Source of the DNA: an uncultured bacterium
GTDB lineage: Bacteria > Muiribacteriota > Ozemobacteria > Ozemobacterales > Ozemobacteraceae
Length of the DNA: 64,000 nt
Direction of reading: 5' to 3'
Assembly: GCA_937949615.1 (NCBI GenBank)
Contig: CALEDQ010000018.1
Span: 1-64,000, forward strand
Below, one piece after another: positions 63,252-64,000 of the stretch (within the stretch, counting starts at the first letter, position 1; the number at the start of each line of letters is the position of its first letter). The notes beneath the pieces are model-generated. The model saw nothing but the letters and a program-made list of their open reading frames with translations, was not told the origin of the DNA and made no database searches. The position numbers were made by a program, and so were the translations under genes.

Positions 63252-64000
63252 ATGTTTGGGTTTCAGTGGCATCTGACCGATTTATGCAATCGTCGGTGCC
63301 GACATTGTTATCAGAGCGCACATGAAGAAGCAGACCCGATGGCTGGTGCCGCCAACCGACGTCTGGCGGCCGATGCGATTCTGGCGGCAATTCCGAATGA
63401 ACCGGTAACTATCAATCTCACCGGTGGCGAACCGCTGATGCTGCCAGACCTTACCGACCTGATCGGCTATCTCGAGAATTACGAGAATCTGGCCGAAATA
63501 AACATCATTACCAATGGCACCATCGAAGACCATAATCTGCTGACGAAGCTTGGCAGCTTTGCCCGGCTGCGCTCGTTCAGAATTTCTCTCGAATCCGGCG
63601 ACGAAAAAATCAACGACTTCATTCGCGGCAAAGGCTCTCTTGCAGGCCTGCGCCGCACAATTCCACTCTATCGCGAAATAACCGGCAAATCAGTGACGCT
63701 GATGATGACACTCTCGCGCCTCAACTGTGAAACAATACAAAAAAGCGTCGACTTCGCCAGAGAAACCGGCGCCGACGACATTCTCTTCGAACGTTTCATA
63801 CCGCTGGGCACAGGTCTGGGCATCTCAGAATCATTGTTGTCGGCAGATGACTGGTATAAAGCCATAAAAAGCATCGGCGACGCCGCCGGCCTCGAAATCG
63901 ACCCCGATGAACTGGCCTCATGCCGGGCTTTTGGTCTGATAACCAATGGCAAAGCAGAACCAGAAGACATGCTTGAGGCTGCCCTGTGCAATCTCGGCCC
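63252..64000 (+). CDS. Radical SAM protein, 3' end outside the window
   Basis: The first 249 codons of a radical SAM enzyme. The cluster motif CNRRCRHCYQ is near residue 12. TGGEPLMLP is the glycine-rich SAM-binding segment, INIITNGT and RISLESGDEKINDFIRG are further family marks. GCAGGAG lies 5 nt before the ATG. The C-terminal part, where SPASM-type cysteines might lie, is not in the window. Confidence 0.88.
   Translation, partial: MFGFQWHLTDLCNRRCRHCYQSAHEEADPMAGAANRRLAADAILAAIPNEPVTINLTGGEPLMLPDLTDLIGYLENYENLAEINIITNGTIEDHNLLTKLGSFARLRSFRISLESGDEKINDFIRGKGSLAGLRRTIPLYREITGKSVTLMMTLSRLNCETIQKSVDFARETGADDILFERFIPLGTGLGISESLLSADDWYKAIKSIGDAAGLEIDPDELASCRAFGLITNGKAEPEDMLEAALCNLG

Noticed and set aside
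1..64000. tRNA, rRNA and CRISPR arrays
   Set aside because: No T-loop-like GTTCGAATC stretch in a cloverleaf context, no rRNA-like sequence and no regularly spaced short repeats were seen.

Overview
The window is a 64 kb piece of a bacterial chromosome, roughly half G+C by eye. No rRNA, tRNA or other taxonomic marker is visible. The gene content suggests a Gram-negative, surface-rich, heterotrophic bacterium: many Sec signal peptides, type IV pilin/type II secretion parts, an OmpA domain, a secreted serpin and secreted metallopeptidases. A Riflebacteria/Ozemobacteria-like or similar deep-branching lineage is possible, but this is only an impression.

Layout: 1-4.2 kb is a mobile-element graveyard: a partial IS21-type istA, arrays of IS21-like terminal repeats, a truncated Sel1-repeat gene, a REP-associated (RAYT) Y1 transposase and gene fragments. 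4.6-12.4 kb holds mostly single genes: a secreted amidase, zinc-ribbon proteins, a long secreted coiled-coil protein, a TfoX C-terminal domain, a PilP/GspC-like protein, an Fe/B12-type binding protein without a signal peptide and a class-C beta-lactamase-fold hydrolase.

12.4-23.5 kb is a defence island. It carries a type I restriction-modification operon (hsdR, hsdM, a small winged-helix gene, hsdS), a Vsr/DUF559-like nuclease, two coupled YcgL-type nucleotidyltransferases, then a TcmP plus DUF5131 (Gp37/Gp68) three-Cys-motif pair. A degenerate direct repeat of about 200 bp, each copy holding a predicted promoter and a short leader ORF, precedes the type I module and again the TcmP module. 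Short leader ORFs, most joined to the next gene by ATGA overlaps, recur through the island.

23.5-46.9 kb is rich in exported proteins: a serpin, a phospholipase-D-like protein, a 1340-residue protein, an M1-like and an M60-like metallopeptidase, a lipoprotein-like alpha/beta hydrolase and a tight run of six small secreted proteins ending in a leucine-rich-repeat protein. Intracellular genes here are a P-loop kinase-like protein, VF530 and a HAD phosphatase.

46.9-52.6 kb encodes two coupled giant membrane class III nucleotidyl cyclases whose catalytic residues are complementary, so they probably form an obligate heterodimer. 52.7-64 kb contains a B12-type radical SAM protein, an OhrR/glutathione-peroxidase operon with a clear operator and promoter, a flavin reductase, a GapN-like aldehyde dehydrogenase, a pseudopilin cluster that includes a pilin-OmpA fusion, an MFS transporter and a partial radical SAM gene.
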